A DNA stretch of 64,000 bases from Azoarcus sp. KH32C (GCF_000349945.1 NC_020516.1:2604001-2668000), one strand, 5' to 3'. Numbered from the stretch's first letter, positions 17,696 to 26,457 are shown. Translations and numbers: made by a program. Notes: a model not told the origin generated them from the letters alone.

Positions 17696-20212
17696 ATGAG
17701 CACATCAATGAATCGCCAATCCATGAAAGTCGTTTCCGACCCGCGGGACTTCGACGACGCATCGGGCAATCTTCTCGAACGGCTGATCTTCAACAACCGG
17801 CCGATCCTGATCCTGGCCTGTGCGCTGCTCACCGCGTTCTTTGCGTTCCAGTTGCGTGACCTCCACGTCAATGCCAGCTTCGACAAGATGCTGCCGCAGG
17901 GCCACCCCTACATCCAGAACTACATCGAAAACCGTCCCGACCTGCGCGGCATGGGCGATTCGGTTCGCGTCGTCGTCGAGAACCCCAACGGCGACATCTT
18001 CGATCCGCAATACCTGGCCACGCTGGCGAAGATCAATGACGAGATCTTCACGCTGCCGGGCCTCGACCGCGCCTGGATGAAGTCGCTGTTCGCGCCGGTC
18101 GTACGCTGGGTCGAAGTCACCGAGGAAGGGTTCCGGGGGGGGCCGGTGTTGCCCAACGACTACGACGGTAGTGCGAAGTCGATCGAAGACCTGAAAATCA
18201 ATATCGCCCGCGCGAAGCTCGTCGGCAGTCTGGTTGCCAACGACTACCACTCCAGCATGATCGTGATGCCCTTGCTGGCGAAGGACGGCAACGGCAGTTC
18301 GCTCGACTATCACCAGCTGTCGAACTCGCTCGAAGACATCCGTCAGCGCTACGCGACGGGCGACGCTGCGAACCCGCCGAAAGTCCGGATGTACATCATC
18401 GGTTTTGCGAAGCTGGCGGGGGACCTGATCGGCGGCCTCGAGAAGGTCATGACCTTCTTCCTGGTCGCGGCCGGGATCGCCGCGCTGATCATCTTCCTCT
18501 ACACGCGCTGCATACGCAGCACGGCGATGGTGCTCGCGTGCTCGCTGATCGCGGTGATCTGGCAACTCGGGATCGTCGTCACGCTCGGTCACGGCCTCGA
18601 CCCGTTCTCGATCCTCGTGCCCTTCCTCGTCTTTGCGATCGGCGTGTCCCACGGCGCGCAAAAGATGAACGGCATCATGCAGGACGTCGGCCGCGGCGCG
18701 CACAAGTGGGTGGCCGCGCGCTACACCTTCCGCCGGCTGTTCCTCGCCGGTCTGACGGCACTGCTGGCCGACGCGGTCGGCTTCGCGGTGTTGATGGTCA
18801 TCGACATTCCGGTCATCCGCGAACTGGCACTCACGGCGAGCCTCGGCGTGGCCGTGCTGATCATGACGAACCTGATCCTGCTGCCGATCTTCCTGTCCTA
18901 TGTCGGCGTCAGTCCCGCTGCGGCCAAACGCAGTCTGGCGGAAGAGCGCGAGGAGAGCGGTGGCCGCGGCTTCGGCAAGGTCTGGAGCTTCCTCGACCGT
19001 TTCACCGAGCGAAAGTGGGCGACCGGTGCGATCGCCGTCGCAACCGTGCTCGGCGTGGTGGGTTTTCTCGGCGCCCAGAACCTGAAAATCGGCGACCTGG
19101 ATGCCGGGGCGCCGGAGCTTCGGCCGGACTCGCGCTACAACCGAGACAACGCCTTCGTTACGTCGAACTACGGGATCTCGAGCGACGTCTTCGCCGTGAT
19201 GGTCAAGACGCCGGACGATGGATGCCGGTCGTACGAGACCCTGACCGAGATCGATCAGCTCGCGTGGACCCTGCGCCAGCAGCCCGGCGTGCAGCGAACG
19301 GCCTCGCTCGCCGACACCGTTCGCTCCTACACCTCGGGCGCATTCGAGGGCAATCCGAAGTGGCTGACGGTGCCCGATGCCCAATCGGTGATCGACGCGC
19401 AGATCAACAACGCGATCGCGTGGAACGCCGACATGCTCAATTCGCGCTGCTCGATGACGCCGCTGCTGGCCTTCCTGTCCGATCACAAGGCCGAAACGCT
19501 GAACCGCGTGGTCAAGGCCGCCGAGGAATTCGCGGCCGAGCACAACACGCCGCAACGGCAATTCCTGCTCGCGGCCGGCAGTGCCGGCATCGACGCCTCG
19601 ACCAATATCGTCGTCCGCGACGCGAACCGGACCATGCTGCTCTATGTGTATGCGTCGGTGATCCTACTGTGCGCCATCACTTTCCGCAGCTGGCGCGCCG
19701 TCGTCGTCGCGGTGTTGCCACTGGTGCTGACATCGGTCCTCGCCGAGGCGCTGATGGTGTGGCTCGGCATCGGCGTCAAGGTCGCGACGCTGCCGGTGAT
19801 TGCGCTGGGGGTGGGCATCGGTGTCGACTACGCCCTCTACCTCCTGTCAGTGCAACTCACGCAGCAGCGCCTCGGCTTCACCCTGGCCCAGTCGTACCAG
19901 CGGGCAGTCGCCTTCACCGGCAAGGTCGTGGCGCTGGTGGGCGTCACGCTTGCAGCCGGCGTCATCACCTGGGCCTGGTCGCCGATCAAGTTCCAGGCCG
20001 ACATGGGAATTCTCCTCACCTTCATGTTCGTCTGGAACATGCTCGGCGCGCTGATCCTGATTCCCGCCCTGTCGCACTTCCTGCTGCAAGGCGAATCGCG
20101 TCCAGCCAAGGTCTCGTCCGAAGCGCCGGGCGACGCCCCGACAGAGGCTGTCGAAGCCGGCGAGGAGTCCGCCGCTGCGGGCAACCGCAAGGTACTGCAG
20201 ACGGCGACCTAG
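17696..20212 (+). CDS. RND/MMPL-family transporter
   Basis: An 838-residue inner-membrane protein with the duplicated RND plan: one transmembrane segment (PILILACALLTAFFAFQL), a large periplasmic loop, five segments, then a second set. Each half has the usual central motif (VPFLVFAIGVSHGAQKMNG; LGVGIGVDYALYLL). The family resembles MMPL/hopanoid transporters rather than tripartite drug pumps, and there is no membrane-fusion gene next to it. ATG 17696 is 4 bases after the YCF48 stop. Together with DUF1302, DUF1329 and YCF48 it forms an envelope module that probably moves a hydrophobic substrate. It ends before a rho-independent terminator. Confidence 0.9.
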   Translation: MSTSMNRQSMKVVSDPRDFDDASGNLLERLIFNNRPILILACALLTAFFAFQLRDLHVNASFDKMLPQGHPYIQNYIENRPDLRGMGDSVRVVVENPNGDIFDPQYLATLAKINDEIFTLPGLDRAWMKSLFAPVVRWVEVTEEGFRGGPVLPNDYDGSAKSIEDLKINIARAKLVGSLVANDYHSSMIVMPLLAKDGNGSSLDYHQLSNSLEDIRQRYATGDAANPPKVRMYIIGFAKLAGDLIGGLEKVMTFFLVAAGIAALIIFLYTRCIRSTAMVLACSLIAVIWQLGIVVTLGHGLDPFSILVPFLVFAIGVSHGAQKMNGIMQDVGRGAHKWVAARYTFRRLFLAGLTALLADAVGFAVLMVIDIPVIRELALTASLGVAVLIMTNLILLPIFLSYVGVSPAAAKRSLAEEREESGGRGFGKVWSFLDRFTERKWATGAIAVATVLGVVGFLGAQNLKIGDLDAGAPELRPDSRYNRDNAFVTSNYGISSDVFAVMVKTPDDGCRSYETLTEIDQLAWTLRQQPGVQRTASLADTVRSYTSGAFEGNPKWLTVPDAQSVIDAQINNAIAWNADMLNSRCSMTPLLAFLSDHKAETLNRVVKAAEEFAAEHNTPQRQFLLAAGSAGIDASTNIVVRDANRTMLLYVYASVILLCAITFRSWRAVVVAVLPLVLTSVLAEALMVWLGIGVKVATLPVIALGVGIGVDYALYLLSVQLTQQRLGFTLAQSYQRAVAFTGKVVALVGVTLAAGVITWAWSPIKFQADMGILLTFMFVWNMLGALILIPALSHFLLQGESRPAKVSSEAPGDAPTEAVEAGEESAAAGNRKVLQTAT

Positions 20213-20235
20213 CGACGCTGTGCAAGAGACGTTGC

Positions 20236-20266
20236 GGGGGCGTGCCGCCAGCGCCCCCTCTTTTTT
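20236..20266 (+). terminator. Rho-independent terminator after the RND gene
   Basis: GGGGGCG (20236-20242) pairs with CGCCCCC (20252-20258) over a 9-base loop, followed by TC and six Ts. It begins 23 bases after the RND stop codon, so the outer-membrane module is a separate transcription unit. Genes at 20293-23452 need readthrough or their own start. Confidence 0.85.
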
Positions 20267-20292
20267 CTGATGTCCCCATTAGAGGTTCCATC

Positions 20293-20736
20293 GTGTTTCG
20301 TCATTTGCTTGTTCCGACCGACGGCTCCGAACTGTCCGCCCAGGCTGTAAGCAAGGCCGTGGCTTTCGCGTCCGAGACGAAGGCTCGGCTCACGTTCTTC
20401 TTTGCGGTGCCTGACATGGAGTCATCGCTCTACGGCGAGGCATCGCTGATGCGTGCGCTCGACCCCGAATTGTTGGATCAGCGGGTCAATGAGCAGGCAC
20501 GGAACGTCCTCGAGGGCGCCGAAATCCTCGCCAAGGATGCCGGCGTACCGAGCGCATCCGCATGTGCCGTCGCCGACGAACCCTATGAGGGGATTCTTGC
20601 CGCCGCCATACAGCACGGCTGCGACATGATCCTGATGGCTTCACATGGTCGCAAAGGGGTGAAGGGACTGCTGCTCGGATCCCAGACGCAGAAGGTGCTG
20701 ACGCACTCGAAGATCCCGGTCCTGGTTTATAGATAG
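20293..20736 (+). CDS. Universal stress protein (UspA family)
   Basis: A 147-residue single-domain UspA protein. The N-terminus is MFRHLLVPTDGSELSAQAVS and the C-terminal ATP-binding segment is MASHGRKGVKGLLLGSQTQK, followed by VLTHSKIPVLVYR, matching the Gx2Gx9G(S/T) pattern of ATP-binding members. The GTG start at 20293 is chosen because the family starts with (M)(Y/F)xxILVPTDGS; only a weak AGAGG lies upstream. It directly follows the terminator of the envelope module and precedes the flavoprotein by 9 bases. Confidence 0.9.
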   Translation: MFRHLLVPTDGSELSAQAVSKAVAFASETKARLTFFFAVPDMESSLYGEASLMRALDPELLDQRVNEQARNVLEGAEILAKDAGVPSASACAVADEPYEGILAAAIQHGCDMILMASHGRKGVKGLLLGSQTQKVLTHSKIPVLVYR

Positions 20737-20745
20737 GAGCAATCG

Positions 20746-22080
20746 GTGAGCTACGAAGTCCTCGAGTGTGACTTGCTGGTCGTCGGCGCCGGGATGGCGG
20801 GACTGTCGGCGGCAGGCTGGGCCGCCGAGCGCGGCGCCCGGGTCATTGTCGTCGAGAAGGCGCCGCAGATCGGCGGCTCCGCCTTCCTGTCAGGCGGCGT
20901 GCTGTGGACCGCTGCGTCGCCCAAGAAGATGGAACTCTACGGTGCCGGCGAGCCGGCGCTGGGTGAGGTAATTTGTGAGCGCTATCCGGAGGCCATCGCG
21001 TGGCTGCGCCGGCGCGGGGTCGACGTCTCCAAAACCATGAAAGTGCTGCATGGCTACGGCTACCAGATCGATATCGTCGAGCACCTGAAGGGCTGCGTCG
21101 ACCTGGTCGAGAAGGCGGGCGGACACGTCGTCTTCGAAACGACGGTCTCGACGCTGCTGCAGGACAAGGAAGGGCGCGTCACCGGGGCGAGAACGGTCCA
21201 TCAGGACGGCGAGATCGACGTCCATGCGAAATGGACCCTGCTCGCAACCGGAGGCTTCCAGGGGAATCCCGAGCTGCGTTCGCAGTACATCCACGAGAAC
21301 GCCCGCGACATGCTCTTGCGCTCGAACGTTTACAGCGACGGCGCGGGGCTGCGCCTGGGGCGGGAGGCCGGCGGCGAAGTGCGCGGGACCAACCGCGGGT
21401 TCTACGGGCACCTGGTCAGCAAGCCGAACGCGTGGGGGGAGGAGCGCTATTTCACGATGCTCTCCCAGTATCACAGCGACCACGCCCTGCTGTTCAACGA
21501 ACAGGGCAAACGCTTCTGCGACGAATCCGTCGGCGACCACACCAACACCTACCACACCGTCCAGCAGCCGCACGCGCGCGCCATCTGCCTGTGGGACGCT
21601 CGGGTGCATGCCGAGCACGCGACCAAGCCGATCGTCGCCACAGCGCCTCCGATGGACAAGTTCGCCGTCGCGATGGAAAACGGCGGCGAGGGGATCATCG
21701 CGCAGAACTATGCCGAACTCGGCAATTTCGCCACCGCCCACGGCTTCGACGGCGAGGCAATGCTGCGCGAGCTGTCCTATTACAACGATCAGGCGAACAA
21801 CGGCTGGGAGGTCATGACTCCGCCGCGCACCGAGTCGTGCTTGCCGATGGACCGGGCTCCGTACTACGCCTTGATCGTCTATCCCGCCATCACCTTCACC
21901 TTCGGCGGCCTGACGATCGACACCGGCGCGCAGGTTCTCGACAACAAGGGCAGGGCCGTTCCGGGACTGCTGGCGGCGGGCAGCGATGCCGGGGGCGCGT
22001 ATGGGGTCGGCTACGCCGGGGGTTTGGCGATGGCAATGACCTTCGGCATCACCGCGGCCAGGACGGCCGGCTGGCAATGA
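20746..22080 (+). CDS. FAD-dependent oxidoreductase, KstD/fumarate-reductase flavoprotein-like
   Basis: A 444-residue FAD_binding_2 protein. It opens with the dinucleotide fold LLVVGAGMAGLSAAGWAAER and has EKAPQIGGSAFLSGG, a second FAD contact TLLATGGFQGNPELRSQY, and the C-terminal VPGLLAAGSDAGGAYGVGYA. The family includes 3-ketosteroid delta-1-dehydrogenases, fumarate reductases and tricarballylate dehydrogenase. It could introduce a double bond next to a ketone in a ring or act on a carboxylate. The start is GTG 20746, behind AGGAGC. With 444 residues it is shorter than typical KstD (about 510-560), so an exact steroid role should not be assumed. Confidence 0.85.
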   Translation: MSYEVLECDLLVVGAGMAGLSAAGWAAERGARVIVVEKAPQIGGSAFLSGGVLWTAASPKKMELYGAGEPALGEVICERYPEAIAWLRRRGVDVSKTMKVLHGYGYQIDIVEHLKGCVDLVEKAGGHVVFETTVSTLLQDKEGRVTGARTVHQDGEIDVHAKWTLLATGGFQGNPELRSQYIHENARDMLLRSNVYSDGAGLRLGREAGGEVRGTNRGFYGHLVSKPNAWGEERYFTMLSQYHSDHALLFNEQGKRFCDESVGDHTNTYHTVQQPHARAICLWDARVHAEHATKPIVATAPPMDKFAVAMENGGEGIIAQNYAELGNFATAHGFDGEAMLRELSYYNDQANNGWEVMTPPRTESCLPMDRAPYYALIVYPAITFTFGGLTIDTGAQVLDNKGRAVPGLLAAGSDAGGAYGVGYAGGLAMAMTFGITAARTAGWQ

Positions 22081-22096
22081 AGAAGGGAAAAGCGCG

Positions 22097-23452
22097 ATGA
22101 ATGAACTTGCAGGACGCTGGTTCGTCTTGGGCCTGTTGTTCGCGGTGTCGACCTTCAATTACATCGACCGGACAATCATTTCGATTCTGCAGGTCCCGAT
22201 CAAGCGCGACCTCGGCTTGTCCGACACCGAGCTCGGACTGCTCACCGGCCTGTCGTTCGCGCTTTTCTATACGACACTGTCCCTGCCGATCGCGCGCCTC
22301 GCGGACCGTACGGTTCGCAAGCGCCTGGTCGCAGCGGCGCTCGCGGTCTGGAGCGGAATGACGGCCCTGACCGGGGTCGCGGCGAATTTCACGCACCTCG
22401 TGATCCTGCGAGTCGGCGTCGCCGCCGGCGAGGCCGGTAGCATCCCCGCGTCGCATTCCATGATCGCGGACCTCTTTCCGCCACGCTCTCGCGCCACCGC
22501 CATGGCAATCCTGGGGCTGTCGCTGCCTGTCGGGATGATGTTCGGCTTCCTGTCGGCGGGGATACTTGCCGAGACGCTCGGCTGGCGCAAGAGCTTCGGC
22601 GTGATCGGCGTCGTGGGGCTTCTCCTCGTGCCGATCGTCCTGCTTGCGATCCGCGAGCCGGTCCGCGGCCGCTTTGATCGTTCGGCCGACGTCGCGGATT
22701 CGCAGCCCGGCTTTGTCGACGCATTGCGGACACTGTGGCACCTGCGCAGCTACCGGTTTCTCATCGCCGGTGCGGCGCTGCACGCCTATGTCTCTTATTC
22801 GGTGATGAACTGGAGCGCCCCGTTCTATACGCGGGTGCACGAAATGTCGATCGGCGAGGTCTCGGTCTATCTCGCCCTGGTCAATGGCATCGGCGGCGGC
22901 ATCGGGATGTACCTCGGCGGCTGGCTGTCCGACCGCCTCGGGCAGCGGGACGCCCGCCTGCGCCTGCGGGTGCTCACCTTCGGCGGCCTGATCTTCGTGC
23001 CGATGGCGCTCGCGCAGTACCTGGTCGAATCGACAACGCTCTCACTGGCTTTCGGCGCAGTGGCTTTCACCTTGCTGCCGTTTTACTACGGCCCGGTGGT
23101 GGCGGTGCCGCAACTGCTCGTCGCGCCGAACATGCGCGCCTTGACCTCGGCAGTGACGCTGCTCGTAACCAACCTCGTCGGGCTCGGCCTCGGGCCGACC
23201 GTGACCGGCTTCATCAGCGAGACCCTGATCGTCCGCTTCGGCATGGGCCAGCATTCGCTGCGCTACGCCATCAGCGCGGCGATCCTGTTCTCGCTCGTCG
23301 CGGCCTTCTTGTATTGGCGGGCATCGGGTTCCTTGATCGCTGAAATGCGATACGCCGAAGAGGAGAAGGTGCGTGACCGTGCGTCCTCGTCCGGTATAAG
23401 CCTGTCCGATCCGGGTTCTCCGGCCACGCTGGCCCTGGCGAACAAGCGATGA
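22097..23452 (+). CDS. MFS transporter, spinster-like (paralogue of the 6411 gene)
   Basis: A 451-residue 12-segment MFS protein, closely similar to the one at 6411-7742: both read FNYIDRTI, SILQVPIK, DLGLSD, LPIARLAD and VGVAAGEAGSIPA at equivalent positions, and both carry the segment SVNSWSAPFY/SVMNWSAPFYTRVHEM. The similarity points to a duplication within this cluster. GAAGGGAAAAGCG precedes ATG 22097. It closes the rightward arm; the region to its right is accessory DNA. Likely import of a related substrate or export of an intermediate. Confidence 0.9.
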   Translation: MNELAGRWFVLGLLFAVSTFNYIDRTIISILQVPIKRDLGLSDTELGLLTGLSFALFYTTLSLPIARLADRTVRKRLVAAALAVWSGMTALTGVAANFTHLVILRVGVAAGEAGSIPASHSMIADLFPPRSRATAMAILGLSLPVGMMFGFLSAGILAETLGWRKSFGVIGVVGLLLVPIVLLAIREPVRGRFDRSADVADSQPGFVDALRTLWHLRSYRFLIAGAALHAYVSYSVMNWSAPFYTRVHEMSIGEVSVYLALVNGIGGGIGMYLGGWLSDRLGQRDARLRLRVLTFGGLIFVPMALAQYLVESTTLSLAFGAVAFTLLPFYYGPVVAVPQLLVAPNMRALTSAVTLLVTNLVGLGLGPTVTGFISETLIVRFGMGQHSLRYAISAAILFSLVAAFLYWRASGSLIAEMRYAEEEKVRDRASSSGISLSDPGSPATLALANKR

Positions 23453-23489
23453 AGGCGGCCCCAGAAGGCTGCGGCGGCGCAGGCCGGGA

Positions 23490-23637
23490 TTACCGCGACA
23501 GCAGCTCGATATACGGCTGGTAGCTGTAACTGCGATTCTTCTTCTGCCCCGTCATTTCAGTCACGATGCCCAGATCCGCCAGCACCTTCACGGCGGCGCT
23601 GGCCGTCGGGAAACTCGTGTTCAGCTTCTGCCGTACC
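23490..23637 (-). pseudogene. C-terminal fragment of a Fic-family protein
   Basis: On the minus strand a frame ending in TAA (complement of 23490-23492) reads VRQKLNTSFPTASAAVKVLA and continues DLGIVTEMTGQKKNRSYSYQ, then PYIELLSR. This is the C-terminal winged-helix tail of Fic/DOC AMP-transferase-type proteins. No Fic motif (HxFxxGNGR) or N-terminus occurs upstream: the frame ends where the AT-rich inverted-repeat segment at 23661-23724 begins. So only the last 50 or so codons survive. This marks the right edge of the first catabolic arm. Confidence 0.6.
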
Positions 23638-23660
23638 CGTCGTTCGCTTCATGTTAAAGG

Positions 23661-23724
23661 ATTCTTGAATTAACGGTTGTCGTATTAAAGCATGCCTTAA
23701 TAGGTAAGGCCGTTATTCAAGAAC
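23661..23724. repeat. Imperfect inverted repeat in AT-rich DNA
   Basis: ATTCTTGAATTAACGG (23661-23676) is matched by CCGTTATTCAAGAAC (23710-23724) in inverted orientation, with one extra base in the left arm and 33 bases between. The surrounding 23640-23760 stretch is far more AT-rich than the window. It lies exactly where the Fic fragment breaks off, so it may be the end of, or scar from, a mobile element. It could also serve as a hairpin at the end of the rightward transcript. Confidence 0.5.
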
Positions 23725-23820
23725 ATCTTTGATTACTGATTGTTTGTCAGTAGACATCTAATCTTAGGTTGGTAGTCGGATGACCCAATCCGCTGCCCTC
23801 GCCAGCTCGGGAGAACGCAA

Positions 23821-24261
23821 ATGCACAAGAAAATCATCGTTGCATCGCTCGCTGCGCTCCTGCTCAATGCATGCGTCGTGGCGCCTGCGGGGCGTGGCCC
23901 CGCCGTGGTCGTGGCTCCACCACTGCCGACGATCGTGGAACTGGATGTCGAGCCGTATTACTACTACGGCGGCTTCTTCTATTACTACGACAACTCCCGC
24001 TGGCGCTACGCGAATTCGCGGTCGGGGCCGTGGGTGGACCTTCCCAGGAGCCATTACCCGAGGGAGACCCGGTTCAAGGGCCGCGGCGAAGGATGGCGCG
24101 GCGACGACAATCGTGACCGCCGTTACGACCGCGACGACGACCGCCGCTGGGATCGTGACCGGGACCACGATCGCGACAAAGACCGCGAACGCGACCGCCG
24201 CCGCAAACGGGACGACGATGACGACCGTCGCCAGGATCGGAACGACGATCGCGGCGGTTGA
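23821..24261 (+). CDS. Small lipoprotein with charged Asp/Arg-rich C-terminal tail
   Basis: A 146-residue protein. MHKKIIVASLAALLLNAC is a lipoprotein signal with lipobox LNAC; Cys18 would be lipidated. Next comes a Pro-rich stretch, then a Tyr/Phe-rich core (VEPYYYYGGFFYYYDNSRWR) of the type seen in YXXXX-rich periplasmic or outer-membrane lipoproteins, and from about residue 93 a tail made almost only of Asp, Arg and Lys. GGGAGAACGCAA precedes ATG 23821. Function unknown; the tail could bind metal or polyanions. No relation to the neighbouring genes is evident. Confidence 0.75.
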   Translation: MHKKIIVASLAALLLNACVVAPAGRGPAVVVAPPLPTIVELDVEPYYYYGGFFYYYDNSRWRYANSRSGPWVDLPRSHYPRETRFKGRGEGWRGDDNRDRRYDRDDDRRWDRDRDHDRDKDRERDRRRKRDDDDDRRQDRNDDRGG

Positions 24262-24278
24262 GGGGGTGACGCTGGTGA

Positions 24279-24576
24279 CTAGATCCGCGAGTCCTTGTCA
24301 GCCCGCGGATTGAGCACGAAGGCGTTCTCCGCAGTCTCGTGATACGTCGTCCCGAAACCGGCAAGGATCTCCTTCGAGCGCCCGTTCGGGTTTCCCCAGC
24401 ACTGGCAGGTGATCTTGTCGCACGCTTCGATCACCTTCGCCAGCGGCCCCTTGCCCTTCTCGTTGGCAAGGTGCGCCTCGAACGCCTCGTCGGTCGCGTA
24501 GATCTCCGTCCATTGGCTCACCCGGGGCCTCCTGTCCGGCCTTGATGTCCCACTGAATCTTGAGCATGAACGGCAT
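24279..24576 (-). pseudogene. Antibiotic-biosynthesis-monooxygenase (ABM) domain protein with internal deletion
   Basis: The gene starts normally on the minus strand: AAGGAGGAGTCC in front of ATG (complement of 24574-24576), then MPFMLKIQWDIKAGQEA. The frame then changes, and VSQWTEIYATDEAFEAHLAN followed by EKGKGPLAKVIEACDK continues in another frame to the stop at 24279. The ABM fold should have about 30 more residues between these parts, so a stretch was deleted and the frame lost. The C-terminal extension CQCWGNP to ENAFVLNPRA is intact. The gene cannot produce a normal protein. Confidence 0.65.
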
Positions 24577-24848
24577 GGACTCCTCCTTGGCAGTAGCCGG
24601 GGGCACGGCGCGTTCGCGCCGAGAGCGTGATTCGTCGAATGCATGCAATCGGAAATCGGGATTCCGCAGTGCATGGTAGGCGATGATTGTGGGGTGCGAA
24701 ACGGGTAGCTGGAGGGGAGGGGGGCGCCAGTCAGGCAGGAGATCGGCCTGACCTGCCGGTGACCGGGTGGTCGGTATCGGGCGGCAATGCGCCAGATACC
24801 CGTCGCTCAACCCCCGGCCATGGTCAATGACCGCTTACCCGGTAGCCT

Positions 24849-25520
24849 TCACTTGAAGGTCTTCTTCGCATGCTCTGGCAGGATGTATACGCCGAGAAGC
24901 AGATGATCGACTACATCGAAGGCGAGGCCGAGCTCTTTCAGGGAGTGTGGTTTAACCTCGTGTGCCGCATCATTGCCCATAGTACGGAGTTTGTGAAGGA
25001 TGTTGGCGCCATCCTGCGTCAAAACACCGAGCCCAACGAGCGAATTGATTTTGTTGAAGAGATCCCCTCCGGTAGCGCTCTTATCCTTGCAGACCGTCTC
25101 AATAATGGCGCGTATGCCAATTCCGCAAAGAACGGGCTGCGTGTCATTAATGGCTTGCAGAGATTCCTCGTAGATGCGTTGGATCTTGTCTGGCAAGAGC
25201 GAGGCGTCTGTCAGGGCCTGCCGCCCCTCGCGAGGGTTCGGGTAGACCTCGATAAGGGGCTGGTACTCCCATTCGTCCTCGCCGACCTGCACATAGTCTT
25301 GGTCGGAGCCCGTCGTTTTGCGAAAGGAAATCGTTTCACAGCCAAGACATCTGATGACCTGGTGTTCAATTGACCATTCAATGGGGTACTCCGCCGGACC
25401 GTGAGATCCACTCAGTGTCGCCTCGGTGATGACCTCGTGCTTGGTTTCGCGGTGGCATTCTCGGCAAAGGGAGGTGATTTTTTGCCCTTGTTGCCTGTTG
25501 ATTGTGAATTCGTTCGTCAT
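24849..25520 (-). CDS. DUF4145 domain protein with zinc-ribbon-like N-terminus
   Basis: A 223-residue protein if it starts at MTNEFTINRQ; an ATG at 25583 would add 21 residues. Neither start has a clear Shine-Dalgarno. The N-terminal part has two CxxC pairs (CRECHRE near residue 18 and CLGCETISF near residue 57) expected to bind zinc. The C-terminal half (ALCGIGIRAIIE-type segment, HKLRTMGNDAAHEVKPHS, LGLAFDVVDHLLLGVYILP) is the DUF4145 helical domain, which is often linked to restriction-type or other defence genes. GC content is lower than in the catabolic arms. It stands alone here and may be a cargo gene. Confidence 0.8.
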   Translation of the reverse strand: MTNEFTINRQQGQKITSLCRECHRETKHEVITEATLSGSHGPAEYPIEWSIEHQVIRCLGCETISFRKTTGSDQDYVQVGEDEWEYQPLIEVYPNPREGRQALTDASLLPDKIQRIYEESLQAINDTQPVLCGIGIRAIIETVCKDKSATGGDLFNKINSLVGLGVLTQDGANILHKLRTMGNDAAHEVKPHSLKELGLAFDVVDHLLLGVYILPEHAKKTFK

Positions 25521-25821
25521 AATGGCTAGCTTTGTTCTAGGGCGCCTGGACCGCTGCGTAACATCCGCTATAGTCCGTTTCATCAGGCATCACGTGCCTG
25601 CAGAGTTCATTATCGGTGAGGCTTATCGTGTCATGGCACTTTTACCGCCCTCAATAACAGAGCGGCAAATCCAGCAACCAATGGACGCGATCAGCATACT
25701 ACATGCAGATGGCGGATGTCCGCTTGGAGGCGCGAGCTCTCACTGACCGCTTCTGGCCGGGACGACTCTATCGGCATGGTGCCCGGACGTTTGATCGCTG
25801 CCGCCCGTGCTGGAGGGACCG

Positions 25822-26457
25822 TCAGCGATTTCCGGAACCCGCCCGCCCAACCGCCGGGCCAAGGATCTCCACGCCATCGACGACGTTCGCGTCCGAATCG
25901 ACCACCCTATGCAAGAGGCCGTATGAAACTCGCCATTGCTGGCGCTCGCATTCGAGGGTCACCGTCATATCGTTGAGCCGAATGATGCGACCGCTGCGCT
26001 CTTTGTGATCGCGGCCGACAAAGCCCACACGATCACCGATGGCCACTTCGTTGCGACCGAGTCCTTGCCGCGGCTTTTCGCGGATCTCGACGTCGGCACC
26101 ATCAAGATTGATCGCGGCATAGGAAATCAGCCAGCGCTGCCCCGTCGTCTTGTCGAGCACGACCGCTTGCTTGCGCCGTAGCTCGAGAACTTGACCGGCA
26201 TGCGAAGCGTTGGCCTGCGGGTCAAAGTACTCGACGGTTTGCCCGGCACGGAGCCGCGCCTGGACCGCGACCATCCAGGCCGGCTCGTCGAGCGCACGAT
26301 CGATCGCTGCGCGAAGCCGGAAAAGATCGAAGGCGGAGGCCCCCTTCAGCTGCGCCAGTATCTCGGAGTAGTTCATCTGCCGGAGGTCGTTGTTGGAATC
26401 ACTCGGATCGCTTGGCGCGGACGGCCCGGTAACAATCGGGTTCCGATCAACAGCCAT
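25822..26457 (-). CDS. Unrecognised protein with two SH3-like repeats, divergent from the recombinase
   Basis: A 211-residue protein that I do not recognise. After a polar N-terminus and a short helical part (SEILAQLKGASAFDLFRLRA) it has two similar beta-rich units: GQVLELRRKQAVVLDKTTGQ with RWLISYAAINL, and GRIIRLNDMTVTLECERQQW with RVSYGLLHRVV. Both follow the pattern G-x-V/I-x-x-L, a hydrophobic strand, then W-x-(I/V)-S-Y-x-x-(I/L). Its ATG overlaps the ATG of the recombinase gene on the other strand inside a CCATGG palindrome. It may be an accessory or regulator of that element. Confidence 0.6.
   Translation of the reverse strand: MAVDRNPIVTGPSAPSDPSDSNNDLRQMNYSEILAQLKGASAFDLFRLRAAIDRALDEPAWMVAVQARLRAGQTVEYFDPQANASHAGQVLELRRKQAVVLDKTTGQRWLISYAAINLDGADVEIREKPRQGLGRNEVAIGDRVGFVGRDHKERSGRIIRLNDMTVTLECERQQWRVSYGLLHRVVDSDANVVDGVEILGPAVGRAGSGNR

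Noticed and set aside
17705..19561. A 618-codon open frame on the minus strand opposite the RND gene
   Set aside because: It is antisense to a clearly recognisable RND transporter, its product is rich in Arg, His and Asp as expected for shadow frames in high-GC DNA, and it has no family motif.
20746..22080. Firm call of a 3-ketosteroid delta-1-dehydrogenase and hence a steroid pathway
   Set aside because: The protein is shorter than typical KstD and the family also holds fumarate and tricarballylate enzymes; no other steroid ring-cleavage gene (for example hsaC or kshA type) is in the window.
24870..25373. A 167-codon plus-strand frame opposite the DUF4145 gene
   Set aside because: The minus-strand gene has clear zinc-ribbon and DUF4145 features; this frame is its shadow.
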